Shown: in pieces, positions 34,405-43,404 of the stretch | How positions within the stretch are numbered: position 1 is the first letter of the stretch | How the letters are laid out: every line of letters starts with the position of its first letter | Position numbers and translations under genes: made by a program | NCBI GenBank assembly: GCA_913060875.1 | Contig: CAJXSL010000001.1 | Coordinates: 248,001-312,000, forward strand | DNA from: an uncultured Desulfobacteraceae bacterium | GTDB taxonomy: Bacteria; Desulfobacterota; Desulfobacteria; Desulfobacterales; UBA5852 | Direction of reading: 5' to 3' | DNA: 64,000 bases | Notes under the pieces: generated by a model | Seen by the model: only the letters and a program-made list of their open reading frames with translations | What the model was told of the DNA's origin: nothing | The model's database searches: none

Positions 34405-36111
34405 TCACGCCGAACAGGCGCCGCAGCGCTCACAACCCTCGGGTGGGCAGACTGGACTGCAGCGGCCTTCCAGAGCCTTTTGGTATTCACGCCAGAGGAA
34501 ATCCCTTGATACACCGGTGTCGATGAAATCCCAGGGAAGTATTTCATCCCGGTCCCGCTGCCGGGTTACATAGACGGCGGTGTCGTAGGGGCTGCTTTTG
34601 AGGGCTTGCCCCCAATTGCCGCCCTGGTGGTGCCGCCGCCGCAGGAGATCGGCCACCGGCCGGTCACCCCTTGCGAGCAGGGCCTGGATATAGCTGTCAC
34701 GGATATTTTCCATCTGAAACCGCACGTTGGCAATGGGATTGAGGGCCTTGCGCAACAGGCGGGCCTTGTTCTGGAGGTTGGCGATGGTATCCATGGCGGC
34801 CCACTGGAAAGGGGTTGCCGGTTTGGGAACAAAAGCATTGGTGGTGACCGTGATGGTGCCGATACGCTTTTTCAGACGGCTGGCTTCCAAAAATACTGAT
34901 TTGATCTTTTGGCAGAGCGCAACGATGGCGTCGATATCCTCCATGGTTTCAGTGGGCAGCCCGATCAGGAAGTAGAGCCTGAGGTTGGGGATACCGGCAC
35001 GCACGATGGTCTCGGCCGCCGTCAGGATATCCGCTTCGGTCAGTCCCTTGTTGATGACATTGCGCATCCGCTGGGAACCTGCTTCCGGCGCAATGGTGGC
35101 GGTCTTGGTGCGGTTGGCTTTCAAGATTTGCAGCAGATCGCTGCTCAGGGCATCGGCCCGCAGCGAACTGAACGACAAACGCAGCTTGGCCGGGTCAAAG
35201 CGGCGGCAAATAGCACTGAGGCCGGGAAAATCGGACACCGCCGCCCCCACGAGACCAACCCGGGAGGTGCGTGTCAGGGCGGTTTGAATGCTGTTTTCCA
35301 GAAAAGCCGGGTCGCGGAAACGGGGGGGACGGTAGATGAACCCGGCACTACAGAACCGGCAGCCATGGGGGCAGCCGCGGCTGACCTCGATCAGGCAGGT
35401 GTCGGCAAAGGTGGTTTCCGCCGTCAACACCGTGGTGGCGGTTTCAGTGGTGGCGACATCCGGCGGGCGGACGCACCGGATCCTGGTGGGGATCCCGGGA
35501 GCGGGTGTCCGGGCGGCGATTTCGCCAGGGGCGGCATAGTCCACCGTATAAAAGGCCGGAATATAAGCGCCCGGGATTTGATGGGCGGCATAATCCAGAA
35601 AGGGCTGGCGCTGGGGGAAACGGCGGTAGCCCTCCATAAATGCCGGAAGGATCGCTTCGGATTCACCAATGAGGATGATATCGGCAAACGGTGCCAGGGG
35701 CTCCGGGTTGAGCATGGCGGCAATGCCGCCAATAACCACAATGGGGTGGGCGTCATCCCGATTGTGGGCCCGCAATGGCAGGCGGGCGCGATCCAGCATC
35801 TGGAGCAGATGGGGGTAATCGTTTTCAAACGCCACTGAAAAAGCGAGGATATCGAAGGCGCGGGGCGGACGGCCGCTTTCGATGGAGCGCAGACGGGTGC
35901 CGGGATGGTCGGGCAGGCAGAATCGTTCGCAAACGACATCCTCTAAATCATTGAACTGCCGGTAGACCGTCTGATAACCGAGGTTGGACATGGCCAGGCG
36001 GTAGGACTGGGGAAACCCGAGTCCTACATGGATGCGGCCGCCCCATGATTTGCGAATAAGGCCGGTTTCCGCAGGGGGGGAAGGGGAGGATGATGGCGAT
36101 GGCTTCTTCAT
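34405..36111 (-). CDS. B12-binding-type radical SAM protein
   Basis: Radical SAM protein of 568 residues, cytosolic. The N-terminal 190 residues resemble a cobalamin-binding-like domain (VIGGIAAMLNPEPLAPFADI, LIGESEAILPAFMEGYRRF). The [4Fe-4S] SAM motif is SRGCPHGCRFCSAGF, with Cys in CxxxCxxC spacing. The barrel follows, with TIAPEAGSQRMRNVINKGLT and LRLYFLIGLPTETMEDIDAI. A Cys-rich tail (CSPVCPPEGCERCGAC) ends it and may bind a further cluster. It resembles the TIGR03960-type family, whose substrate is unknown. It follows ftsZ on the same strand after 224 bases. Confidence 0.9.
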   Translation of the reverse strand: MKKPSPSSSPSPPAETGLIRKSWGGRIHVGLGFPQSYRLAMSNLGYQTVYRQFNDLEDVVCERFCLPDHPGTRLRSIESGRPPRAFDILAFSVAFENDYPHLLQMLDRARLPLRAHNRDDAHPIVVIGGIAAMLNPEPLAPFADIILIGESEAILPAFMEGYRRFPQRQPFLDYAAHQIPGAYIPAFYTVDYAAPGEIAARTPAPGIPTRIRCVRPPDVATTETATTVLTAETTFADTCLIEVSRGCPHGCRFCSAGFIYRPPRFRDPAFLENSIQTALTRTSRVGLVGAAVSDFPGLSAICRRFDPAKLRLSFSSLRADALSSDLLQILKANRTKTATIAPEAGSQRMRNVINKGLTEADILTAAETIVRAGIPNLRLYFLIGLPTETMEDIDAIVALCQKIKSVFLEASRLKKRIGTITVTTNAFVPKPATPFQWAAMDTIANLQNKARLLRKALNPIANVRFQMENIRDSYIQALLARGDRPVADLLRRRHHQGGNWGQALKSSPYDTAVYVTRQRDRDEILPWDFIDTGVSRDFLWREYQKALEGRCSPVCPPEGCERCGACSA

Positions 36112-36335
36112 GGTTTCTGATTTCCCGGGGCGCCGTCGGTCTCGGCAGCAGGGACGATGTTCGTCCCGTCAGGGGCGCCAGGCCGGGGGGGGACCGTCTG
36201 GCACCGGACGTGACGGTGGCCGCTGCATCAGGATAACGGCTTCGAAACGAATGTCAATACAACCCCTTGTCGCTATCGCACGCGAAGCACTGCCTTCGGC
36301 CGGTGCGACGCCGCGGGAAATCAGTTGAACCCGTA

Positions 36336-37520
36336 CTAATCCGCTTTGCGCCGGAGAAATGTGGGCACGTCCAGATCGCTTTCGTCGATGGCTTCACTGT
36401 CAAAGCCGCCAAACGAGGATCCCATGCCGCCTCCGGCCACTTTGCGCCGGCGCATGAAGGCCGGTTCTTCATAATCCACGACATTCTGGAGATCTTCGGT
36501 CGTCACCGGACGAAGTTTGCCGCCGAAGGTTTCGTCCACGATTTTCACCGGTTCTTCCTGGGGTGAACTTTCGCCGATACCGGTGGCAATAACGGTCACC
36601 CGCATCTCATCGCCCAGGCTGTCGTCCACCACCGTTCCCCAGATGATGTCGGCCTCTTCACCGACCTCGTTGTAGATGCGGTCGGAGGCTTCGGTCATTT
36701 CTTCCATGGTCAGATCACTGGTGCTGGTAATGTTCATCAACACCCCTTTGGCGCCGGCAATGGAGACGTCTTCCAGCAACGGATGGGAGATGGCCCGCTC
36801 GGCAGCCTCGACCGCCCGGTTTTCACCACTGGCGGTTCCGATGCCCATGATGGCCATTCCGGCTTTGGACATGGTGGCTTTGACATCCGCAAAGTCGAGG
36901 TTGACCAGACCGGGCATCATGATGAGGTCGGTAATGCCCTTGACGGAATGCAGCAGCACCTCGTCGGCGCGCCGGAACATTTCCAGCATGGTGGCCTTTT
37001 TAGACGCCAGTCCGCGCAGGCGGTCGTTGTTGATGGTGATGGCCGTGTCGGCCATCTGTTTGAGGCTTTCCAACCCCTGGTCAGCCTGGCGGGAGCGTTT
37101 TTTGCCCTCGAAGGAAAACGGTTTGGACACCACCGCCACGGTCAGGATGCCGAGCTCTTTGCAGATTTCGCCGATGACCGGCGCGGCGCCCGTGCCGGTC
37201 CCGCCGCCCAGGCCGGCGGTGATGAATACCATATGGCTGCCCTCCAGAGCGCTGCGGATGGCATCGGCGGTTTCAATGGCGGCATCCCGGCCGACATCCG
37301 GGTTGGCGCCGGCCCCCAGACCTTCTGTCAGGCGTTCCCCGAGCTGGATCTTAACCGGCGCTTTGGACACTTCCAGGGCCTGGGCGTCGGTGTTGGCGGC
37401 AATGAATTTCACCCCCTGGAGATTCGATGAAATCATGTTGTTGATGGCGTTTCCGCCTGCGCCGCCGACGCCGATAACCTTGATTTTGGCGGAGTTTTCA
37501 TTGTCGACATAGGTAAACAT
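36336..37520 (-). CDS. ftsZ: Cell division protein FtsZ
   Basis: Tubulin-like GTPase forming the division ring, 394 residues. The N-terminus KIKVIGVGGAGGNAINNMI and the tubulin signature GGGTGTGAAPVIGEICKELG are intact, as is the T7-loop region VNLDFADVKATMSKAGMAIMG. The C-terminal tail ends DLDVPTFLRRKAD, the FtsA-binding peptide. The start at 37520 has GGAAAGAGGGGGG upstream; a frame back to 37586 is unlikely to be used. It is the last division gene of the dcw cluster, 78 bases after ftsA. Confidence 0.97.
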   Translation of the reverse strand: MFTYVDNENSAKIKVIGVGGAGGNAINNMISSNLQGVKFIAANTDAQALEVSKAPVKIQLGERLTEGLGAGANPDVGRDAAIETADAIRSALEGSHMVFITAGLGGGTGTGAAPVIGEICKELGILTVAVVSKPFSFEGKKRSRQADQGLESLKQMADTAITINNDRLRGLASKKATMLEMFRRADEVLLHSVKGITDLIMMPGLVNLDFADVKATMSKAGMAIMGIGTASGENRAVEAAERAISHPLLEDVSIAGAKGVLMNITSTSDLTMEEMTEASDRIYNEVGEEADIIWGTVVDDSLGDEMRVTVIATGIGESSPQEEPVKIVDETFGGKLRPVTTEDLQNVVDYEEPAFMRRRKVAGGGMGSSFGGFDSEAIDESDLDVPTFLRRKAD

Positions 37521-37598
37521 AGTTCCCCCCTCTTTCCTTAATGGTTTAAGCCGCAAGCAACCGGTGCGTATTGGCGCTTCCGGCAACGAAACCGCTTG

Positions 37599-38825
37599 TC
37601 ATACGACATCCTTGAACCAGCGCTTCATCTGGGTCACGATGCGGTTGAAGATGTTGGCGTCCCGAATGCGGAACTTTTTCTCGGTTTGGTTATTGGCCCC
37701 ATAGAGGACCAGGCCAACGCCGGTGGCGTACATGGGATTGTTGACCACATCCACCAGGCCGGTAATGCCCTGGGGCTTGCCGAGCCGGGTCTGCAAATTG
37801 AATACGGACTCGGCGATTTCCGTGGTGCCCTCCAGAAGCGACGTGCCGCCGGTGAGGACCAGACCGGACGGAATGCTGTTCTCAAGGCCGGCCCGGTAGA
37901 TTTCCCGCTTGGCCAGCGTGAACATTTCCTCCATGCGGGGCTCCAGGATTTCTCCCAGGATCTGGCGCGGCAGTTTACGGGCATCGCGACCGCCCATGCC
38001 GGGGACTTCGATCATGTCATCGGCATTCACATTTCTCGAAAGACAGGTGCCGTAACGGGTTTTGATCTTTTCGGCGTCGGCATGGGGCGCCCGCAGGCCG
38101 ATGGCCACGTCGTTGGTCAGGTTGTTGCCCCCCAGAGCCAGCACGAAGGTATGCCGGATGTTCTTGTCGCTGAAGATGGCCAGGTCGGTGGTGCCGCCCC
38201 CCAGGTCCAGCAGGGCGGTGCCCAGCTCTTTTTCCTCGTCGGTCAGCACGGCCTCGCCACTGGCCAGTGATTCCAGGACGATGTCACAGACATCGAGCCC
38301 CGATCGGTTGCAGCATTTGACGATATTGTGGGCCGAGGTCACCGCCCCGGTCACGATGTGGATTTTCGCCTCCAGGCGGACGCCGGCCATGCCCACCGGG
38401 TTCTGGATGCCCGCCTGTTCGTCGACGATATACTCCTGGGGCAGCACATGGATCACTTCCCGATCCATTGGAATCGCCACGGCGCGGGCGGCATCGATAA
38501 CCCGCTCCACATCGTTTTCGGTAATCTCAGGACCTTTAATGGCCACGATGCCGCGACTGTTGAACCCGGTAATATGGCCCCCGGCAATGCCGGTGTAGAC
38601 CGACGAGATTTCACACCCGGCCATCAGCTCGGCCTCTTCCACGGCTTTTTTGATGGAATCCACCGTGGATTCGATATTGACGACGACCCCTTTGCGAAGC
38701 CCGATGGAAGGATGGGTGCCGATGCCGATAATATTGACATCGCCCTGGGAAATTTCGCCGACCACGCAGCAGATCTTGGTCGTCCCGATATCAAGGCCCA
38801 CAATTAAATTGCCTCGTCCCTGCAT
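37599..38825 (-). CDS. ftsA: Cell division protein FtsA
   Basis: Actin-like membrane tether of the Z ring, 408 residues. The ATPase fold has IVGLDIGTTKICCVVGE, the 1C-domain region, ELGTALLDLGGGTTDLAIFS and GLVLTGGTSLLEG. The C-terminal amphipathic helix (RIVTQMKRWFKDVV) anchors it to the membrane. GGAGG precedes the ATG at 38825, and its frame is separated by one base from the end of ftsQ. Confidence 0.97.
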   Translation of the reverse strand: MQGRGNLIVGLDIGTTKICCVVGEISQGDVNIIGIGTHPSIGLRKGVVVNIESTVDSIKKAVEEAELMAGCEISSVYTGIAGGHITGFNSRGIVAIKGPEITENDVERVIDAARAVAIPMDREVIHVLPQEYIVDEQAGIQNPVGMAGVRLEAKIHIVTGAVTSAHNIVKCCNRSGLDVCDIVLESLASGEAVLTDEEKELGTALLDLGGGTTDLAIFSDKNIRHTFVLALGGNNLTNDVAIGLRAPHADAEKIKTRYGTCLSRNVNADDMIEVPGMGGRDARKLPRQILGEILEPRMEEMFTLAKREIYRAGLENSIPSGLVLTGGTSLLEGTTEIAESVFNLQTRLGKPQGITGLVDVVNNPMYATGVGLVLYGANNQTEKKFRIRDANIFNRIVTQMKRWFKDVV

Positions 38826-38826
38826 G

Positions 38827-39702
38827 CTATACCTCCTTCCGGACGTCGGCGGCCGCGTCCGCCGGTTCCGGATTGACCACAATGCGGTCGGGGTCGGTCA
38901 GATTGATGGACCTGAACCCTGCGTACCGGTGGCTTTTTTTTAGATATGTTTCGATTCTTTGCAGTGTTGCATATTTTTCGTCAAAAGCGTCGAACCCGAG
39001 CGTCACCGTGCGGTAGCCCTCCGGCCGGCGGTCGTCGGCTACAAAGAGCGTCAGGCCCAGGGCGGGGTCGGCATGGATTTCCTGAATGCGGTCCACCAGA
39101 TCGATCCGGCCTGACCGCCGGCGGGGTTTCAGAATTTTCATGACCGCGCGCATCACCGGGGTGGGTGTCTCGGCTTCCCGCCCGAGGTCCGTATAGGTCA
39201 GTCCGCTGATCACCGGAATGTCCGGGGTCGCGCCAGGCGCCAGTTCCTTGAAGACCCTGCCTTCGACATTCAGGAGAAAGCGTCGGCCGAGATCCAGGAC
39301 CGCCAGGGATTGGTGTTCGCGAATACGGATGTGCAGGTGGTCGGGGATATCCCGGCTGACCTGGGCGTCCGCAATCCAGGGATGGGCCATGAGACGCTTG
39401 CGCGTGCTGGTCAGGTTCACCGCCAGGATATTGCGGGCGCCGGCCAGATCGGCCTGGGCTTTGACCATTTCCGGCGTCAGACGTTCGCATCCGCTGACGG
39501 TGATGGAACGTATGGCCAGGCGCTCGGTCTGGGTAATCCAGTCGTGCCCGAAAATCAGCATCAGGTTGAACAGCCCGAACCCCACCGCGACCATGGTAAT
39601 GCGGGCCGACTTCAGGGCCCGGGACCATGTGCCGGCGCCCTTGGGACCGGGGCGGCTTTTGTAGGTATTCCGCCTAATGCGTTTTTTCCGTCGTACAATC
39701 AT
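38827..39702 (-). CDS. ftsQ: Cell division protein FtsQ
   Basis: Bitopic division protein of 291 residues. A very basic cytosolic N-terminus (MIVRRKKRIRRN) is followed by one helix (about 36-56) and a periplasmic POTRA domain (IRSITVSGCERLTPEMVKAQ), then the FtsQ beta domain (HIRIREHQSLAVLDLGRRFLLNVEGRVF). It links FtsA/FtsZ-side proteins with FtsL and FtsI. It lies directly between murC and ftsA, with no murB or ddl gene as found in many dcw clusters. Confidence 0.93.
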   Translation of the reverse strand: MIVRRKKRIRRNTYKSRPGPKGAGTWSRALKSARITMVAVGFGLFNLMLIFGHDWITQTERLAIRSITVSGCERLTPEMVKAQADLAGARNILAVNLTSTRKRLMAHPWIADAQVSRDIPDHLHIRIREHQSLAVLDLGRRFLLNVEGRVFKELAPGATPDIPVISGLTYTDLGREAETPTPVMRAVMKILKPRRRSGRIDLVDRIQEIHADPALGLTLFVADDRRPEGYRTVTLGFDAFDEKYATLQRIETYLKKSHRYAGFRSINLTDPDRIVVNPEPADAAADVRKEV

Positions 39703-39731
39703 CGCGCCTGTCTCGTTTTTTCTCGGTCAAT

Positions 39732-41102
39732 TCAGGCCAGTTGTTTCAAAAGGGTTTCCCCCAGTTTCCAGATATCTCCGGCCCCCATGGTGATGACGAG
39801 GTCGCCTTCACGCAACTCGCCCTTGAGCAGGGCCAAGGCTTCCTTGAAGCTGTCCGTGCAGGTGACCGCCTTGTGTCCGTGGGCCTGAATGCTCTCACAA
39901 AGCAGGGTATGGCTGATTTCTTCGATTGCCGTTTCGCCGGCGCTGTAGATGGGCACCAGGACCAGTTGGTCGGTCTGGTAGAACGCCCGCGTAAACTCGT
40001 CGAACAGGGCCTGGGTGCGCGTGTAGCGATGAGGCTGGAAAATCCCGACAATCCGCCGGTCGGGCCAGCTGGTGCGGACCGACTGCAGGGTCGTTTTAAT
40101 TTCGGTGGGATGATGGGCATAGTCGTCAATGACGGTTATGCCCTTGGCCGATCCTTTGATTTCCAGTCGTCGTCGCACGCCTTCCAGGGTTTCCAGGCCG
40201 GTTTTGATGGTGTCGAAGGGGATGTCCAGTTCGAGACCGACGGCGACGCTGGCCAGCGAATTGTAAACATTGTGGATGCCGGGCAGATTGAGACGGATGG
40301 CACCCAGATGATCGCCCCGGCAGTAGACCTGGTAGTGGCTATAGAGCCCGTCGCAATGGATTTCGCGGGCCTGGTAGTTGGCCTGGCTGCTGACACCGTA
40401 AGTGGTGTAGCGCTTTTTGATGTGGGGGATGAGGTCCTGGACGTGCTCATTGTCCAGGCACAGGACCGCCAGGCCGTAAAAGGGTATCCGGTCGATAAAT
40501 CGGGCAAAGGTCTGTACGATGTCCTTGAGGTCGTCGTAATAGTCCAGATGTTCCCGGTCGATATTGGTCACCACGGCGATCGAAGGGGCCATTTTGAGAA
40601 ACGAACCGTCGCTTTCATCGGCCTCGGCAACGATGAAATTTCCCTGACCCAGAACGGCATTCGTATCCACGCTGCGCAGCTTGCCGCCGATCACGATGGT
40701 GGGGTCCAGGTCCCCGGCCGCCAGAACGGATCCGACAATGGAGGTAGTGGTGGTTTTGCCGTGGGCGCCGGCGACGGCCACGCTGTATTTCAGGCGCATC
40801 AATTCCGCCAGCATTTCCGCCCGGGGGATGACGGGGATGGATTGATTGCGGGCCGCGACGACCTCGTCGTTGTCTTCCTTGACAGCGGAAGAAATGACGA
40901 CCACGTCGGCATCCTGTATATTTTCAGCGGCATGGCCCTCATAAACGGTGCCCCCCAGGCCGGCCAGTCGGCGGGTGATATCGGAGGATTTCAGGTCCGA
41001 TCCGGAAACCTGGTACCCGAGGTTGAGGAGCAGCTCGGCGATGCCGCTCATGCCGATGCCCCCGATACCAACGAAATGAATGTGGTAGGTTTTCTGATAC
41101 AT
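39732..41102 (-). CDS. murC: UDP-N-acetylmuramate--L-alanine ligase
   Basis: Adds L-Ala to UDP-MurNAc; 456 residues. Key features are HFVGIGGIGMSGIAELLLNL, the ATP loop AVAGAHGKTTTTSIVGSVL, EADESDGSFLKMAP and the C-terminal DDYAHHPTEIKTTL with IFQPHRYTRTQALFDEF. The ATG at 41102 matches family starts; the longer frame to 41273 reads through murG in another frame. It begins 3 bases after the murG stop. Confidence 0.96.
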   Translation of the reverse strand: MYQKTYHIHFVGIGGIGMSGIAELLLNLGYQVSGSDLKSSDITRRLAGLGGTVYEGHAAENIQDADVVVISSAVKEDNDEVVAARNQSIPVIPRAEMLAELMRLKYSVAVAGAHGKTTTTSIVGSVLAAGDLDPTIVIGGKLRSVDTNAVLGQGNFIVAEADESDGSFLKMAPSIAVVTNIDREHLDYYDDLKDIVQTFARFIDRIPFYGLAVLCLDNEHVQDLIPHIKKRYTTYGVSSQANYQAREIHCDGLYSHYQVYCRGDHLGAIRLNLPGIHNVYNSLASVAVGLELDIPFDTIKTGLETLEGVRRRLEIKGSAKGITVIDDYAHHPTEIKTTLQSVRTSWPDRRIVGIFQPHRYTRTQALFDEFTRAFYQTDQLVLVPIYSAGETAIEEISHTLLCESIQAHGHKAVTCTDSFKEALALLKGELREGDLVITMGAGDIWKLGETLLKQLA

Positions 41103-41104
41103 CG

Positions 41105-42238
41105 CTAACTTTCCATCGGCTGAGGCCCGTTGTCCGGTGCCTGTTGTAGAACATGGGCGTAAATATCGGCTACGATGGCCGCCGCCGCGTCGGGCCGCCC
41201 CAATGCACGGGTACGCCGGGCCATTGTGTCTCGGAGCCCGGGGTTGTCCCGCAGCCGAAGGATCCGTTGCCACAACGCCCGGCCGTCCAGGTTTGCCTCC
41301 AACAGCATCTCGCCCGCCTCGGCGGATACCACGGAGCGGGCATTGATTTCCTGATGGTTGTCGGCCGCGTGGGGAAACGGAATGAAAATCGCCGGTATGC
41401 CGATGCAGGTCAGTTCCGCCACGGTGGTGGCCCCCGCCCGGCAGACCACCACATCGGCCTGGGCGTACTGGCGGTCCATGTCGTTGAAGAAGGCTTCGAC
41501 CTGCGCCGTAACGCCGGCGGCCGCATAGGCCTGGCGGACACGGTCAAGATCCGCATCGCCGCACTGGTGAATGAGCCGCAGGGTTCCCGGTGCGTCCACA
41601 TGGGGCAGCATATCGATGACGGCTGTGTTGATGCTGCGGGCCCCCTGGCTGCCACCCGCCACCAGGATCGTGAACGGATGATCTTTCTCGCGCGTCGCCC
41701 TTTTCCGACCCAGGGCAATAATTTCTTCCCGCACCGGATTGCCGGTCAGCATGATTTTGGCCGTCGGAAAATGGGGGTGGCTTTCGGGAAAGGCCGTATA
41801 GATACGCCGCGCCACGCGGGCCAGCCAGCGGTTGGTGATGCCAGGCAGCGAGTTCTGCTCCTGCAGGCAGACCGGGATGCCCATGAGACGCGCTGCCAGG
41901 CAGACCGGACCGGCGGCGTACCCTCCCACACCGATCACCACCGCGGGGCGAAAGCCCCTGAGAATGGCGCCGGCGTGCAGCAGGGCGCCCGGCAATGACG
42001 CCAGCGATCGCAGTTTGCGGAAAAGGCCCAAGCCCTTGAGGCCACCCACCCGAATGATTGCGTGGCGATAGCCGGCATTGTCCACCACACGCCGCTCCAG
42101 TTCCCGGCCGGTGCCCACAAACAGAATGGCGGTATCGGCATGGCGCTGCTGGAAAGCCCGTGCTATGGCGATGCCCGGAAAAAGGTGCCCGCCGGTGCCC
42201 CCCCCGGTAATCACGATATGGGGTGCGGCTGTCGTCAT
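41105..42238 (-). CDS. murG: Lipid II synthase MurG (undecaprenyl-PP-MurNAc-pentapeptide GlcNAc transferase)
   Basis: Inner-face GT-B glycosyltransferase of 377 residues. The N-domain glycine loop is ITGGGTGGHLFPGIAIARAF; a second is VIGVGGYAAGPVCLAARLMG. EQNSLPGITNR, the C-domain ILVAGGSQGARSIN and the UDP-GlcNAc site CRAGATTVAELTCIGIPAI follow. AAGGAG lies 8 bases before the ATG at 42238. The frame stays open to 43579, but those extra 447 codons are an antisense-like shadow of ftsW. It overlaps ftsW by 4 bases. Confidence 0.96.
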   Translation of the reverse strand: MTTAAPHIVITGGGTGGHLFPGIAIARAFQQRHADTAILFVGTGRELERRVVDNAGYRHAIIRVGGLKGLGLFRKLRSLASLPGALLHAGAILRGFRPAVVIGVGGYAAGPVCLAARLMGIPVCLQEQNSLPGITNRWLARVARRIYTAFPESHPHFPTAKIMLTGNPVREEIIALGRKRATREKDHPFTILVAGGSQGARSINTAVIDMLPHVDAPGTLRLIHQCGDADLDRVRQAYAAAGVTAQVEAFFNDMDRQYAQADVVVCRAGATTVAELTCIGIPAIFIPFPHAADNHQEINARSVVSAEAGEMLLEANLDGRALWQRILRLRDNPGLRDTMARRTRALGRPDAAAAIVADIYAHVLQQAPDNGPQPMES

Positions 42239-43404
42239 CGGGCTTTTCTCCTTAAATTGGGCGCGATTCCGATATTCATCAAGACCCCCACCGCCGCCAT
42301 GTTCAGTACGAGCGAGGTGCCCCCGTAACTCAGAAAGGGCAGGGTCAGCCCTTTGGTGGGCAGCAAGCCCAGGGTGACCCCCATATTGATGCAGACCTGC
42401 AGGGCGATGGCCGTCGTCAGACCGAAGGAAAGCAGCGCCCCGAAAGGGTCCGGTACCTGGCGCGCGATGGTGATGCCCCGCCAGATAATGATCCCGTAGA
42501 GCGTGACGATAAGGGTGACGCCCAGGAGGCCGAATTCTTCCCCAATGACCGAAAAAATGAAATCCGTGTGGGGTTCGGGAAGATAAAACAGCTTCTGCAG
42601 GCTTTTGCCGATGCCGGCCCCCCACAAGCCCCCCGAACCAAAAGCCATCAGGGAATGAATCGTCTGATAACCTTCGGAGGTGGGGTATTCCCACGGATTG
42701 AGAAAACTCATGAGGCGTTTGACCCGGTAGTCGGCCGACAGCAGCAGGTAGCCGCCGAGGGGGGCGACGGCCAGGCCGGCCAGGGCCAGGAAACGCAGCG
42801 GCACACCGCCCACGAAAAGCATAATGCCGGTGATCAGGGTCAGAATGACCACCGAGCCGAAATCCGGCTGCAACATAATCGGTACGACCAAAATCAACAT
42901 CACCATGACGTGCGGCACGAAGCCGATGGAAAACTCCCGGATGCGATCCTGCTTTTTGCTCATGGAGTAGGCCAGGTAAAGAATCATGGCCATGCGGGCC
43001 AGTTCCGCCGGTTGCAGGGTAAATCCGCCCAGGCGCAGCCAGCGGGTGGCCCCGCCGGCGGAATGACCGAAAGCGGTTAAATGCACGGCCAGCAAAAGGC
43101 CCAGGGTCAGCGCGATGGCCGGATAGGCCAGGAGGCGCAGCCCCCGGTAGGGGAAATGGCGGCCGACCACCAGCGCCACCAGCCCCAGGAGGGCGAACAG
43201 GGCCTGTTTTTTGATGAAAAAATAGCTGCTGCCGAATTTTTTCAACGCCAGAGCCGAACTGGCGGAATACACCATCACGATGCCGATGCCCACCAGAAAC
43301 AGCACCGGGAACAACAGGCGGGCGTCGTAGCCCGACGCCCGGACCTCGGCGGTGGCATGACGCTTTTGGCGTTGGCTCAGGCCAGTTGTTGCACGTGACG
43401 GCAA
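42235..43404 (-). CDS. ftsW: Septal peptidoglycan polymerase FtsW
   Basis: SEDS-family glycosyltransferase of 389 residues with ten helices, acting with FtsI at the septum. Signatures are MVYSASSALALKKFGSSYFF, GGATRWLRLGGFTLQPAELA, YPTSEGYQTIHSLMAFGSGG, FIFSVIGEEFGLLGV and LPFLSYGGTSLVLNMAAVG. A basic N-terminus of about 28 residues precedes the first helix. Its start overlaps murD by 28 bases, so the two are tightly coupled. Confidence 0.96.
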   Translation of the reverse strand: MPSRATTGLSQRQKRHATAEVRASGYDARLLFPVLFLVGIGIVMVYSASSALALKKFGSSYFFIKKQALFALLGLVALVVGRHFPYRGLRLLAYPAIALTLGLLLAVHLTAFGHSAGGATRWLRLGGFTLQPAELARMAMILYLAYSMSKKQDRIREFSIGFVPHVMVMLILVVPIMLQPDFGSVVILTLITGIMLFVGGVPLRFLALAGLAVAPLGGYLLLSADYRVKRLMSFLNPWEYPTSEGYQTIHSLMAFGSGGLWGAGIGKSLQKLFYLPEPHTDFIFSVIGEEFGLLGVTLIVTLYGIIIWRGITIARQVPDPFGALLSFGLTTAIALQVCINMGVTLGLLPTKGLTLPFLSYGGTSLVLNMAAVGVLMNIGIAPNLRRKAR

